Assembly (NCBI GenBank): GCA_030063045.1
Contig: JAQSEB010000154.1
Location: 1-64,000, forward strand
DNA length: 64,000 nucleotides
DNA from: Pratylenchus scribneri
Taxonomy: Eukaryota; Nematoda; Chromadorea; Rhabditida; Pratylenchidae
Direction: 5' to 3'
Below are positions 22,101 through 37,559 of the stretch, one piece after another. The notes under the pieces were generated by a model. The model searched no databases. It saw only the letters and a program-made list of their open reading frames with translations, and was not told the DNA's origin. Each line of letters opens with the position of its first letter. Position 1 is the stretch's first letter. Position numbers and translations under genes: made by a program.

Positions 22101-25100
22101 CAAAGAGAAATATTGATTTTAAACTTTTTTCTTAAAACACATAGAAAATTTCAATTTCAAAAATTTCAAATACATGTATGGCCTAGAATCTGCCTAAAAA
22201 ATATTATTAGAAAAGATTGAGGGGAATAATATTAAAATTCCAAAGAGAAATATTGATTTTAAACTTTTTTCTTAAAACACATAGAAAATTTCAATTTCAA
22301 AAATTTCAAATACATGTATGGCCTAGAATCTACCTAAAAAAAATATTAGAAAAGATTGTGTGGATTAATATTAAAATTCTGAAGAGAAATATTGATTTTA
22401 AACTTTTTCCTAAAAACTCATAGAAAATTTCAATTTCAAATATTTCAAATACATGTTTGGCCTAGAATCTACCTAAAAAATACTATTAGAAAAGATTGAG
22501 GGAAATAATATTAAAATTCCAAAGAGGAATAGCGATTTTAAACTTTTTTCTAAAAACCCATAGAAAATTTCAATTTCAAAAATTTCAAATACATGTATGG
22601 CCTAGAATCTACCTAAAAAAAATATTAGAAAAGATTGTGTGGATTAATATTAAAATTCCAAAGAGAAATAGCGATTTTAAACTTTTTTCTTAAAACACAT
22701 AGAAAATTTCAATTTCAAAAATTTCAAATACATGTATGGCCTAGAATCTGCCTAAAAAATATTATTAGAAAAGATTGAGGGGAATAATATTAAAATTCCA
22801 AAGAGAAATATTGATTTTAAACTTTTTTCTTAAAACACATAGAAAATTTCAATTTCAAAAATTTCAAATACATGTATGGCCTAGAATCTGCCTAAAAAAT
22901 ATTATTAGAAAAGATTGAGGGGAATAATATTAAAATTCCAAAGAGAAATATTGATTTTAAACTTTTTTCTTAAAACACATAGAAAATTTCAATTTCAAAA
23001 ATTTCAAATACATGTATGGCCTAGAATCTGCCTAAAAAATACTATTAAAAAAGATTGAGGGAAATAATATTAAAATTCCAAAGAGAAATAGCGATTTTAA
23101 ACTTTTTTCTTAAAACACATAGAAAATTTCAATTTCAAAAATTTCAAATACATGTATGGCCTAGAATCTGCCTAAAAAATATTATTAGAAAAGATTGAGG
23201 GGAATAATATTAAAATTCCAAAGAGAAATATTGATTTTAAACTTTTTCCTAAAAACTCATAGAAAATTTCAATTTCAAATATTTCAAATACATGTATGGC
23301 CTAGAATCTACCTAAAAAATACTATTAGAAAAGATTGAGGGAAATAATATTAAAATTCCAAAGAGGAATAGCGATTTTAAACTTTTTTCTAAAAACTCAT
23401 AGAAAATTTCAATTTCAAAAATTTCAAATACATGTATGGCCTAGAATCTACCTAAAAAAAATATTAGAAAAGATTGTGTGGATTAATATTAAAATTCTGA
23501 AGAGAAATATTGATTTTAAACTTTTTTCTTAAAACACATAGAAAATTTCAATTTCAAAAATTTCAAATACATGTATGGCCTAGAATCTACCTAAAAAAAA
23601 TATTAGAAAAGATTGTGTGGATTAATATTAAAATTCTGAAGAGAAATATTGATTTTAAACTTTTTCCTAAAAACTCATAGAAAATTTCAATTTCAAATAT
23701 TTCAAATACATGTATGGCCTAGAATCTACCTAAAAAATACTATTAGAAAAGATTGAGGGAAATAATATTAAAATTCCAAAGAGGAATAGCGATTTTAAAC
23801 TTTTTTCTAAAAACTCATAGAAAATTTCAATTTCAAATATTTCAAATACATGTATGGCCTAGAATCTACCTAAAAAATACTATTAGAAAAGATTGAGGGA
23901 AATAATATTAAAATTCCAAAGAGGAATAGCGATTTTAAACTTTTTTCTAAAAACTCATAGAAAATTTCAATTTCAAAAATTTCAAATACATGTATGGCCT
24001 AGAATCTACCTAAAAAATACTATTAGAAAAGATTGTGTGGATTAATATTAAAATTCTGAAGAGAAATATTGATTTTAAACTTTTTCCTAAAAACTCATAG
24101 AAAATTTCAATTTCAAATATTTCAAATACATGTATGGCCTAGAATCTACCTAAAAAATACTATTAGAAAAGATTGAGGGAAATAATATTAAAATTCCAAA
24201 GAGGAATAGCGATTTTAAACTTTTTTCTAAAAACTCATAGAAAATTTCAATTTCAAATATTTCAAATACATGTATGGCCTAGAATCTACCTAAAAAATAC
24301 TATTAGAAAAGATTGAGGGAAATAATATTAAAATTCCAAAGAGGAATAGCGATTTTAAACTTTTTTCTAAAAACTCATAGAAAATTTCAATTTCAAAAAT
24401 TTCAAATACATGTATGGCCTAGAATCTACCTAAAAAATACTATTAGAAAAGATTGAGGGAAATAATATTAAAATTCCAAAGAGTAATAGCGATTTTAAAC
24501 TTTTTTCTAAAAACTCATAGAAAATTTCAATTTCAAATATTTCAAATACATGTATGGCCTAGAATCTACCTAAAAAATACTATTAGAAAAGATTGAGGGA
24601 AATAATATTAAAATTCCAAAGAGGAATAGCGATTTTAAACTTTTTTCTAAAAACTCATAGAAAATTTCAATTTCAAATATTTCAAATACATGTATGGCCT
24701 ATACCTAAAAAATACTATTAGAAAAGATTGAGGGAAATAATATTAAAATTCCAAAGAGGAATAGCGATTTTAAACTTTTTTCTAAAAACTCATAGAAAAT
24801 TTCAATTTCAAAAATTTCAAATACATGTATGGCCTAGAATCTACCTAAAAAATACTATTAGAAAAGATTGTGTGGATTAATATTAAAATTCTGAAGAGAA
24901 ATATTGATTTTAAACTTTTTCCTAAAAACTCATAGAAAATTTCAATTTCAAATATTTCAAATACATGTTTGGCCTAGAATCTACCTAAAAAATACTATTA
25001 GAAAAGATTGAGGGAAATAATATTAAAATTCCAAAGAGGAATAGCGATTTTAAACTTTTTTCTAAAAACCCATAGAAAATTTCAATTTCAAAAATTTCAA

Positions 25101-28100
25101 ATACATGTATGGCCTAGAATCTGCCTAAAAAATACTATTAAAAAAGATTGAGGGAAATAATATTAAAATTCCAAAGAGAAATAGCGATTTTAAACTTTTT
25201 TCTTAAAACACATAGAAAATTTCAATTTCAAAAATTTCAAATACATGTATGGCCTAGAATCTGCCTAAAAAATATTATTAGAAAAGATTGAGGGGAATAA
25301 TATTAAAATTCCAAAGAGAAATATTGATTTTAAACTTTTTTCTTAAAACACATAGAAAATTTCAATTTCAAAAATTTCAAATACATGTATGGCCTAGAAT
25401 CTACCTAAAAAAAATATTAGAAAAGATTGTGTGGATTAATATTAAAATTCTGAAGAGAAATATTGATTTTAAACTTTTTCCTAAAAACTCATAGAAAATT
25501 TCAATTTCAAATATTTCAAATACATGTATGGCCTAGAATCTACCTAAAAAATACTATTAGAAAAGATTGAGGGAAATAATATTAAAATTCCAAAGAGGAA
25601 TAGCGATTTTAAACTTTTTTCTAAAAACTCATAGAAAATATCAATTTCATATATTGCAAATACATGTATGGCCTAGAATCTACCTAAAAAAATATTAGAA
25701 AAGATTGTGTGGATTAATATTAAAATTCTGAAAAGAAATATTGATTTTAAACTTTTTCCTAAAAACTCATAGAAAATTTCAATTTCAAATATTACAAATA
25801 CATGTATGGCCTAGAATCTGCCTAAAAAATACTATTAGAAAAGATTGTGTGGATTAATATTAAAATTCTGAAGAGAAATATTGATTTTAAACTTTTTCCT
25901 AAAAACTCATAGAAAATTTCAATTTCAAATATTTCAAATACATGTATGGCCTAGAATCTACCTAAAAAATACTATTAGAAAAGATTGAGGGAAATAATAT
26001 TAAAATTCCAAAGAGGAATAGCGATTTTAAACTTTTTTCTAAAAACTCATAGAAAATTTCAATTTCAAATATTTCAAATACATGTATGGCCTAGAATCTA
26101 CCTAAAAAATACTATTAGAAAAGATTGAGGGAAATAATATTAAAATTCCAAAGAGGAATAGCGATTTTAAACTTTTTTCTAAAAACTCATAGAAAATTTC
26201 AATTTCAAAAATTTCAAATACATGTATGGCCTAGAATCTACCTAAAAAATACTATTAGAAAAGATTGTGTGGATTAATATTAAAATTCTGAAGAGAAATA
26301 TTGATTTTAAACTTTTTCCTAAAAACTCATAGAAAATTTCAATTTCAAAAATTTCAAATACATGTATGGCCTAGAATCTGCCTAAAAAATACTATTAGAA
26401 AAGATTGTGTGGATTAATATTAAAATTCTGAAGAGAAATATTGATTTTAAACTTTTTCCTAAAAACTCATAGAAAATTTCAATTTCAAATATTTCAAATA
26501 CATGTTTGGCCTAGAATCTACCTAAAAAATACTATTAGAAAAGATTGAGGGGAATAATATTAAAATTCCAAAGAGGAATAGCGATTTTAAACTTTTTTCT
26601 AAAAACCCATAGAAAATTTCAATTTCAAAAATTTCAAATACATGTATGGCCTAGAATCTGCCTAAAAAATACTATTAAAAAAGATTGAGGGAAATAATAT
26701 TAAAATTCCAAAGAGAAATAGCGATTTTAAACTTTTTTCTTAAAACACATAGAAAATTTCAATTTCAAAAATTTCAAATACATGTATTGCCTAGAATCTA
26801 CCTAAAAAATACTATTAGAAAAGATTGAGGGAAATAATATTAAAATTCCAAAGAGTAATAGCGATTTTAAACTTTTTTCTAAAAACTCATAGAAAATTTC
26901 AATTTCAAATATTTCAAATACATGTATGGCCTAGAATCTACCTAAAAAATACTATTAGAAAAGATTGTGTGGATTAATATTAAAATTCTGAAGAGAAATA
27001 TTGATTTTAAACTTTTTCCTAAAAACACATAGAAAATTTCAATTTCAAATATTTCAAATACATGTATGGCCTAGAATCTACCTAAAAAATACTATTAGAA
27101 AAGATTGAGGGAAATAATATTAAAATTCCAAAGAGGAATAGCGATTTTAAACTTTTTTCTAAAAACTCATAGAAAATTTCAATTTCAAATATTTCAAATA
27201 CATGTATGGCCTAGAATCTACCTAAAAAATACTATTAGAAAGGATTGAGGGAAATAATATTAAAATTCCAAAGAGGAATAGCGATTTTAAACTTTTTTCT
27301 AAAAACTCATAGAAAATTTCAATTTCAAAAATTTCAAATACATGTATGGCCTAGAATCTGCCTAAAAAATACTATTAAAAAAGATTGAGGGAAATAATAT
27401 TAAAATTCCAAAGAGAAATAGCGATTTTAAACTTTTTTCTTAAAACACATAGAAAATTTCAATTTCAAAAATTTCAAATACATGTATTGCCTAGAATCTA
27501 CCTAAAAAATACTATTAGAAAAGATTGAGGGAAATAATATTAAAATTCCAAAGAGTAATAGCGATTTTAAACTTTTTTCTAAAAACTCATAGAAAATTTC
27601 AATTTCAAATATTTCAAATACATGTATGGCCTAGAATCTACCTAAAAAATACTATTAGAAAAGATTGTGTGGATTAATATTAAAATTCTGAAGAGAAATA
27701 TTGATTTTAAACTTTTTCCTAAAAACTCATAGAAAATTTCAATTTCATATATTGCAAATACATGTATGGCCTAGAATCTACCTAAAAAAAATATTAGAAA
27801 AGATTGTGTGGATTAATATTAAAATTCTGAAGAGAAATATTGATTTTAAACTTTTTCCTAAAAACTCATAGAAAATTTCAATTTCAAATATTACAAATAC
27901 ATGTATGGCCTAGAATCTGCCTAAAAAATACTATTAGAAAAGATTGAGGGAAATAATATTAAAATTCTGAAGAGGAATAGCGATTTTAAACTTTTTTCTA
28001 AAAACTCATAGAAAATTTCAATTTCAAATATTTCAAATACATGTTTGGCCTAGAATCTACCTAAAAAATACTATTAGAAAAGATTGAGGGAAATAATATT

Positions 28101-31100
28101 AAAATTCCAAAGAGGAATAGCGATTTTAAACTTTTTTCTAAAAACCCATAGAAAATTTCAATTTCAAATATTACAAATACATGTATGGCCTAGAATCTGC
28201 CTAAAAAATACTATTAGAAAAGATTGAGGGAAATAATATTAAAATTCCAAAGAGTAATAGCGATTTTAAACTTTTTTCTAAAAACTCATAGAAAATTTCA
28301 ATTTCAAATATTTCAAATACATGTATGGCCTAGAATCTGCCTAAAAAATACTATTAAAAAAGATTGAGGGAAATAATATTAAAATTCCAAAGAGAAATAG
28401 CGATTTTAAACTTTTTTCTTAAAACACATAGAAAATTTCAATTTCAAAAATTTCAAATACATGTATTGCCTAGAATCTACCTAAAAAATACTATTAGAAA
28501 AGATTGAGGGAAATAATATTAAAATTCCAAAGAGTAATAGCGATTTTAAACTTTTTTCTAAAAACTCATAGAAAATTTCAATTTCAAATATTTCAAATAC
28601 ATGTATGGCCTAGAATCTACCTAAAAAATACTATTAGAAAAGATTGTGTGGATTAATATTAAAATTCTGAAGAGAAATATTGATTTTAAACTTTTTCCTA
28701 AAAACTCATAGAAAATTTCAATTTCAAATATTTCAAATACATGTATGGCCTAGAATCTACCTAAAAAATACTATTAGAAAAGATTGAGGGAAATAATATT
28801 AAAATTCCAAAGAGGAATAGCGATTTTAAACTTTTTTCTAAAAACCCATAGAAAATTTCAATTTCAAAAATTTCAAATACATGTATGGCCTAGAATCTGC
28901 CTAAAAAATACTATTAAAAAAGATTGAGGGAAATAATATTAAAATTCCAAAGAGAAATAGCGATTTTAAACTTTTTTCTTAAAACACATAGAAAATATCA
29001 ATTTCATATATTGCAAATACATGTATGGCCTAGAATCTACCTAAAAAAATATTAGAAAAGATTGTGTGGATTAATATTAAAATTCTGAAGAGAAATATTG
29101 ATTTTAAACTTTTTCCTAAAAACTCATAGAAAATATCAATTTCATATATTGCAAATACATGTATGGCCTAGAATCTACCTAAAAAAATATTAGAAAAGAT
29201 TGTGTGGATTAATATTAAAATTCTGAAGAGAAATATTGATTTTAAACTTTTTCCTAAAAACTCATAGAAAATTTCAATTTCAAATATTACAAATACATGT
29301 ATGGCCTAGAATCTGCCTAAAAAATACTATTAGAAAAGATTGTGTGGATTAATATTAAAATTCTGAAGAGAAATATTGATTTTAAACTTTTTCCTAAAAA
29401 CTCATAGAAAATTTCAATTTCAAATATTTCAAATACATGTATGGCCAAGAATCTACCTAAAAAATACTATTAGAAAAGATTGAGGGAAATAATATTAAAA
29501 TTCTGAAGAGGAATAGCGATTTTAAACTTTTTCCTAAAAACTCATAGAAAATTTCAATTTCAAATATTACAAATACATGTATGGCCTAGAATCTGCCTAA
29601 AAAATACTATTAGAAAAGATTGAGGGAAATAATATTAAAATTCCAAAGAGGAATAGCGATTTTAAACTTTTTTCTAAAAACCCATAGAAAATTTCAATTT
29701 CAAATATTACAAATACATGTATGGCCTAGAATCTGCCTAAAAAATACTATTAGAAAAGATTGAGGGAAATAATATTAAAATTCCAAAGAGTAATAGCGAT
29801 TTTAAACTTTTTTCTAAAAACTCATAGAAAATTTCAATTTCAAATATTACAAATACATGTATGGCCTAGAATCTGCCTAAAAAATACTATTAGAAAAGAT
29901 TGAGGGAAATAATATTAAAATTCCAAAGAGTAATAGCGATTTTAAACTTTTTTCTAAAAACTCATAGAAAATTTCAATTTCAAATATTTCAAATACATGT
30001 ATGGCCTAGAATCTGCCTAAAAAATACTATTAAAAAAGATTGAGGGAAATAATATTAAAATTCCAAAGAGAAATAGCGATTTTAAACTTTTTTCTTAAAA
30101 CACATAGAAAATTTCAATTTCAAAAATTTCAAATACATGTATTGCCTAGAATCTACCTAAAAAATACTATTAGAAAAGATTGAGGGAAATAATATTAAAA
30201 TTCCAAAGAGGAATAGCGATTTTAAACTTTTTTCTAAAAACTCATAGAAAATTTCAATTTCAAATATTTCAAATACATGTTTGGCCTAGAATCTGCCTAA
30301 AAAATACTATTAGAAAAGATTGAGGGAAATAATATTAAAATTCCAAAGAGTAATAGCGATTTTAAACTTTTTTCTAAAAACTCATAGAAAATTTCAATTT
30401 CAAATATTTCAAATACATGTTTGGCCTAGAATCTACCTAAAAAATACTATTAGAAAAGATTGAGGGAAATAATATTAAAATTCCAAAGAGGAATAGCGAT
30501 TTTAAATTTTTTTTTCTAAAAACCCATAGAAAATTTCAATTTCAAATATTACAAATACATGTATGGCCTAGAATCTGCCTAAAAAATACTATTAGAAAAG
30601 ATTGAGGGAAATAATATTAAAATTCCAAAGAGGAATAGCGATTTTAAACTTTTTTCTAAAAACTCATAGAAAATTTCAATTTCAAATATTTCAAATACAT
30701 GTTTGGCCTAGAATCTGCCTAAAAAATACTATTAGAAAAGATTGAGGGAAATAATATTAAAATTCCAAAGAGGAATAGCGATTTTAAACTTTTTTCTAAA
30801 AACTCATAGAAAATTTCAATTTCAAATATTTCAAATACATGTTTGGCCTAGAATCTGCCTAAAAAATACTATTAGAAAAGATTGAGGGAAATAATATTAA
30901 AATTCCAAAGAGGAATAGCGATTTTAAACTTTTTTCTAAAAACTCATAGAAAATTTCAATTTCAAATATTTCAAATACATGTTTGGCCTAGAATCTGCCT
31001 AAAAAATACTATTAGAAAAGATTGAGGGAAATAATATTAAAATTCCAAAGAGGAATAGCGATTTTAAACTTTTTTCTAAAAACCCATAGAAAATTTCAAT

Positions 31101-34100
31101 TTCAAATATTACAAATACATGTATGGCCTAGAATCTGCCTAAAAAATACTATTAGAAAAGATTGAGGGAAATAATATTAAAATTCCAAAGAGGAATAGCG
31201 ATTTTAAACTTTTTTCTAAAAACCCATAGAAAATTTCAATTTCAAATATTACAAATACATGTATGGCCTAGAATCTGCCTAAAAAATACTATTAGAAAAG
31301 ATTGAGGGAAATAATATTAAAATTCCAAAGAGGAATAGCGATTTTAAACTTTTTTCTAAAAACCCATAGAAAATTTCAATTTCAAATATTTCAAATACAT
31401 GTTTGGCCTAGAATCTGCCTAAAAAATACTATTAGAAAAGATTGAGGGAAATAATATTAAAATTCCAAAGAGGAATAGCGATTTTAAACTTTTTTCTAAA
31501 AACCCATAGAAAATTTCAATTTCAAATATTACAAATACATGTATGGCCTAGAATCTGCCTAAAAAATACTATTAGAAAAGATTGAGGGAAATAATATTAA
31601 AATTCCAAAGAGGAATAGCGATTTTAAACTTTTTTCTAAAAACTCATAGAAAATTTCAATTTCAAATATTTCAAATACATGTTTGGCCTAGAATCTGCCT
31701 AAAAAATACTATTAGAAAAGATTGAGGGAAATAATATTAAAATTCCAAAGAGGAATAGCGATTTTAAACTTTTTTCTAAAAACTCATAGAAAATTTCAAT
31801 TTCAAATATTTCAAATACATGTTTGGCCTAGAATCTGCCTAAAAAATACTATTAGAAAAGATTGAGGGAAATAATATTAAAATTCCAAAGAGGAATAGCG
31901 ATTTTAAACTTTTTTCTAAAAACCCATAGAAAATTTCAATTTCAAAAATTTCAAATACATGTATGGCCTAGAATCTGCCTAAAAAATACTATTAAAAAAG
32001 ATTGAGGGAAATAATATTAAAATTCCAAAGAGAAATAGCGATTTTAAACTTTTTTCTAAAAACCCATAGAAAATTTCAATTTCAAATATTACAAATACAT
32101 GTATGGCCTAGAATCTGCCTAAAAAATACTATTAGAAAAGATTGAGGGAAATAATATTAAAATTCCAAAGAGGAATAGCGATTTTAAACTTTTTTCTAAA
32201 AACCCATAGAAAATTTCAATTTCAAAAATTTCAAATACATGTTTGGCCTAGAATCTGCCTAAAAAATACTATTAGAAAAGATTGAGGGAAATAATATTAA
32301 AATTCCAAAGAGGAATAGCGATTTTAAACTTTTTTCTAAAAACTCATAGAAAATTTCAATTTCAAATATTTCAAATACATGTTTGGCCTAGAATCTGCCT
32401 AAAAAATACTATTAGAAAAGATTGAGGGAAATAATATTAAAATTCCAAAGAGGAATAGCGATTTTAAACTTTTTTCTAAAAACCCATAGAAAATTTCAAT
32501 TTCAAAAATTTCAAATACATGTATTGCCTAGAATCTGCCTAAAAAATACTATTAGAAAAGATTGAGGGAAATAATATTAAAATTCCAAAGAGGAATAGCG
32601 ATTTTAAACTTTTTTCTAAAAACCCATAGAAAATTTCAATTTCAAAAATTTCAAATACATGTATGGCCTAGAATCTGCCTAAAAAATACTATTAAAAAAG
32701 ATTGAGGGAAATAATATTAAAATTCCAAAGAGAAATAGCGATTTTAAACTTTTTCCTAAAAACTCATAGAAAATTTCAATTTCATATATTGCAAATACAT
32801 GTATGGCCTAGAATCTACCTAAAAAAAATATTAGAAAAGATTGTGTGGATTAATATTAAAATTCTGAAGAGAAATATTGATTTTAAACTTTTTCCTAAAA
32901 ACTCATAGAAAATTTCAATTTCATATATTGCAAATACATGTATGGCCTAGAATCTACCTAAAAAAAATATTAGAAAAGATTGTGTGGATTAATATTAAAA
33001 TTCTGAAGAGAAATATTGATTTTAAACTTTTTCCTAAAAACTCATAGAAAATTTCAATTTCAAATATTACAAATACATGTATGGCCTAGAATCTGCCTAA
33101 AAAATACTATTAAAAAAGATTGAGGGAAATAATATTAAAATTCCAAAGAGGAATAGCGATTTTAAACTTTTTCCTAAAAACTCATAGAAAATTTCAATTT
33201 CAAATATTACAAATACATGTATGGCCTAGAATCTACCTAAAAAATACTATTAGAAAAGATTGTGTGGATTAATATTAAAATTCTGAAGAGAAATATTGAT
33301 TTTAAACTTTTTCCTAAAAACTCATAGAAAATTTCAATTTCAAATATTACAAATACATGTATGGCCTAGAATCTGCCTAAAAAATACTATTAGAAAAGAT
33401 TGAGGGAAATAATATTAAAATTCCAAAGAGGAATAGCGATTTTAAACTTTTTTCTAAAAACCCATAGAAAATTTCAATTTCAAATATTACAAATACATGT
33501 ATGGCCTAGAATCTGCCTAAAAAATACTATTAGAAAAGATTGAGGGAAATAATATTAAAATTCCAAAGAGGAATAGCGATTTTAAACTTTTTTCTAAAAA
33601 CCCATAGAAAATTTCAATTTCAAATATTTCAAATACATGTTTGGCCTAGAATCTACCTAAAAAAAATATTAGAAAAGATTGTGTGGATTAATATTAAAAT
33701 TCTGAAGAGAAATATTGATTTTAAACTTTTTCCTAAAAACTCATAGAAAATTTCAATTTCATATATTGCAAATACATGTATGGCCTAGAATCTACCTAAA
33801 AAAAATATTAGAAAAGATTGTGTGGATTAATATTAAAATTCTGAAGAGAAATATTGATTTTAAACTTTTTCCTAAAAACTCATAGAAAATTTCAATTTCA
33901 TATATTGCAAATACATGTATGGCCTAGAATCTACCTAAAAAAAATATTAGAAAAGATTGTGTGGATTAATATTAAAATTCTGAAGAGAAATATTGATTTT
34001 AAACTTTTTCCTAAAAACTCATAGAAAATTTCAATTTCAAATATTACAAATACATGTATGGCCTAGAATCTGCCTAAAAATACTATTAGAAAAGATTGAG

Positions 34101-37100
34101 GGAAATAATATTAAAATTCCAAAGAGAAATAGCGATTTTAAACTTTTTTCTTAAAACACATAGAAAATATCAATTTCATATATTGCAAATACATGTATGG
34201 CCTAGAATCTACCTAAAAAAAATATTAGAAAAGATTGTGTGGATTAATATTAAAATTCTGAAGAGAAATATTGATTTTAAACTTTTTCCTAAAAACTCAT
34301 AGAAAATTTCAATTTCAAATATTTCAAATACATGTATGGCCTAGAATCTACCTAAAAAATACTATTAGAAAAGATTGTGTGGATTAATATTAAAATTCCA
34401 AAGAGAAATAGCGATTTTAAACTTTTTTTCTTAAAACACATAGAAAATATCAATTTCATATATTGCAAATACATGTATGGCCTAGAATCTACCTAAAAAA
34501 ATATTAGAAAAGATTGTGTGGATTAATATTAAAATTCTGAAGAGAAATATTGATTTTAAACTTTTTCCTAAAAACTCATAGAAAATTTCAATTTCAAATA
34601 TTTCAAATACATGTATGGCCTAGAATCTACCTAAAAAATACTATTAGAAAAGATTGTGTGGATTAATATTAAAATTCTGAAGAGAAATATTGATTTTAAA
34701 CTTTTTCCTAAAAACTCATAGAAAATTTCAATTTCAAATATTTCAAATACATGTATGGCCTAGAATCTACCTAAAAAATACTATTAGAAAAGATTGTGTG
34801 GATTAATATTAAAATTCCAAAGAGAAATAGCGATTTTAAACTTTTTTTCTAAAAACACATAGAAAATATCAATTTCATATATTGCAAATACATGTATGGC
34901 CTAGAATCTACCTAAAAAAAATATTAGAAAAGATTGTGTGGATTAATATTAAAATTCTGAAGAGAAATATTGATTTTAAACTTTTTCCTAAAAACTCATA
35001 GAAAATTTCAATTTCAAATATTTCAAATACATGTATGGCCTAGAATCTACCTAAAAAATACTATTAGAAAAGATTGTGTGGATTAATATTAAAATTCCAA
35101 AGAGAAATAGCGATTTTAAACTTTTTTTCTAAAAACACATAGAAAATATCAATTTCATATATTGCAAATACATGTATGGCCTAGAATCTACCTAAAAAAA
35201 ATATTAGAAAAGATTGTGTGGATTAATATTAAAATTCTGAAGAGAAATATTGATTTTAAACTTTTTCCTAAAAACTCATAGAAAATTTCAATTTCATATA
35301 TTGCAAATACATGTATGGCCTAGAATCTACCTAAAAAAAATATTAGAAAAGATTGTGTGGATTAATATTAAAATTCTGAAGAGAAATATTGATTTTAAAC
35401 TTTTTCCTAAAAACTCATAGAAAATTTCAATTTCATATATTGCAAATACATGTATGGCCTAGAATCTACCTAAAAAAAATATTAGAAAAGATTGTGTGGA
35501 TTAATATTAAAATTCTGAAGAGAAATATTGATTTTAAACTTTTTCCTAAAAACTCATAGAAAATTTCAATTTCATATATTGCAAATACATGTATGGCCTA
35601 GAATCTACCTAAAAAAAATATTAGAAAAGATTGTGTGGATTAATATTAAAATTCTGAAGAGAAATATTGATTTTAAACTTTTTCCTAAAAACTCATAGAA
35701 AATTTCAATTTCAAATATTACAAATACATGTATGGCCTAGAATCTGCCTAAAAAATACTATTAGAAAAGATTGAGGGAAATAATATTAAAATTCCAAAGA
35801 GTAATAGCGATTTTAAACTTTTTTCTAAAAACTCATAGAAAATTTCAATTTCAAATATTTCAGATACATGTATGGCCTAGAATCTACCTAAAAAATACTA
35901 TTAGAAAAGATTGTGTGGATTAATATTAAAATTCTGAAGAGAAATATTGATTTTAAACTTTTTCGTAAAAACTCATAGAAAATTTCAATTTCAAATATTA
36001 CAAATACATGTATGGCCTAGAATCTGCCTAAAAAATACTATTAGAAAAGATTGTGTGGATTAATATTAAAATTCTGAAGAGAAATATTGATTTTAAACTT
36101 TTTCCTAAAAACTCATAGAAAATTTCAATTTCAAATATTTCAAATACATGTATGGTCTAGAATCTACCTAAAAAATACTATTAGAAAAGATTGAGGGAAA
36201 TAATATTAAAATTCCAAAGAGGAATAGCGATTTTAAACTTTTTTCTTAAAACACATAGAAAATATCAATTTCATATATTGCAAATACATGTATGGCCTAG
36301 AATCTGCCTAAAAAATACTATTAAAAAAGATTGAGGGAAATAATATTAAAATTCCAAAGAGAAATAGCGATTTTAAACTTTTTTCTAAAAACTCATAGAA
36401 AATTTCAATTTCAAATATTTCAAATACATGTATGGCCTAGAATCTACTTAAAAAAATACTATTAGAAAAGATTGAGGGAAATAATATTAAAATTCCAAAG
36501 AGGAATAGCGATTTTAAAATTTTTTCTAAAAACTCATAGAAAATATCAATTTCATATATTGCAAATACATGTATGGCCTAGAATCTACCTAAAAAAATAT
36601 TAGAAAAGATTGTGTGGATTAATATTAAAATTCTGAAGAGAAATATTGATTTTAAACTTTTTCCTAAAAACTCATAGAAAATATCAATTTCATATATTGC
36701 AAATACATGTATGGCCTAGAATCTACCTAAAAAAAATATTAGAAAAGATTGTGTGGATTAATATTAAAATTCTGAAGAGAAATATTGATTTTAAACTTTT
36801 TCCTAAAAACTCATAGAAAATTTCAATTTCAAATATTACAAATACATGTATAGCCTAGAATCTGCCTAAAAAATACTATTAGAAAAGATTGTGTGGATTA
36901 ATATTAAAATTCTGAAGAGAAATATTGATTTTAAACTTTTTCCTAAAAACTCATAGAAAATTTCAATTTCAAATATTTCAAATACATGTATGGTCTAGAA
37001 TCTACCTAAAAAATACTATTAGAAAAGATTGAGGGAAATAATATTAAAATTCCAAAGAGGAATAGCGATTTTAAACTTTTTTCTTAAAACACATAGAAAA

Positions 37101-37559
37101 TATCAATTACATATATTGCAAATACATGTATGGCCTAGAATCTGCCTAAAAAATACTATTAAAAAAGATTGAGGGAAATAATATTAAAATTCCAAAGAGA
37201 AATAGCGATTTTAAACTTTTTTCTAAAAACTCATAGAAAATTTCAATTTCAAATATTTCAAATACATGTATGGCCTAGAATCTACTTAAAAAAATACTAT
37301 TAGAAAAGATTGAGGGAAATAATATTAAAATTCCAAAGAGGAATAGCGATTTTAAAATTTTTTCTAAAAACTCATAGAAAATTTCAATTTCAAATATTTC
37401 AAATACATGTATGGCCTAGAATCTACCTAAAAAATACTATTAGAAAAGATTGAGGGAAATAATATTAAAATTCCAAAGAGGAATAGCGATTTTAAACTTT
37501 TTTCTAAAAACTCATAGAAAATATCAATTTCATATATTGCAAATACATGTATGGCCTAG
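19112..37559. repeat. Mixed satellite domain with dispersed copies of longer blocks
   Basis: Monomer classes are mixed as at 6-12 kb. Segments 19501-20610 and 25288-26325 match the segment around 8881-10400. GTATTGCC recurs near 26786, 27486, 28466, 30141 and 32523 at irregular multiples of the monomer (5, 7, 12, 17). One monomer at about 24701 lacks five bases (GAATC). From about 32700 the TATATTGC variant becomes common. No non-satellite insertion was seen. Confidence 0.85.

Noticed and set aside
6719..34302. Many near-identical open frames of 65-68 codons inside the satellite
   Set aside because: They start at TTG, cover one and a half monomers, end at arbitrary positions, and exist only where a 139- or 141-bp spacing keeps a frame open. 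The monomer is not a multiple of three and the product is a low-complexity K/I/F/L string.
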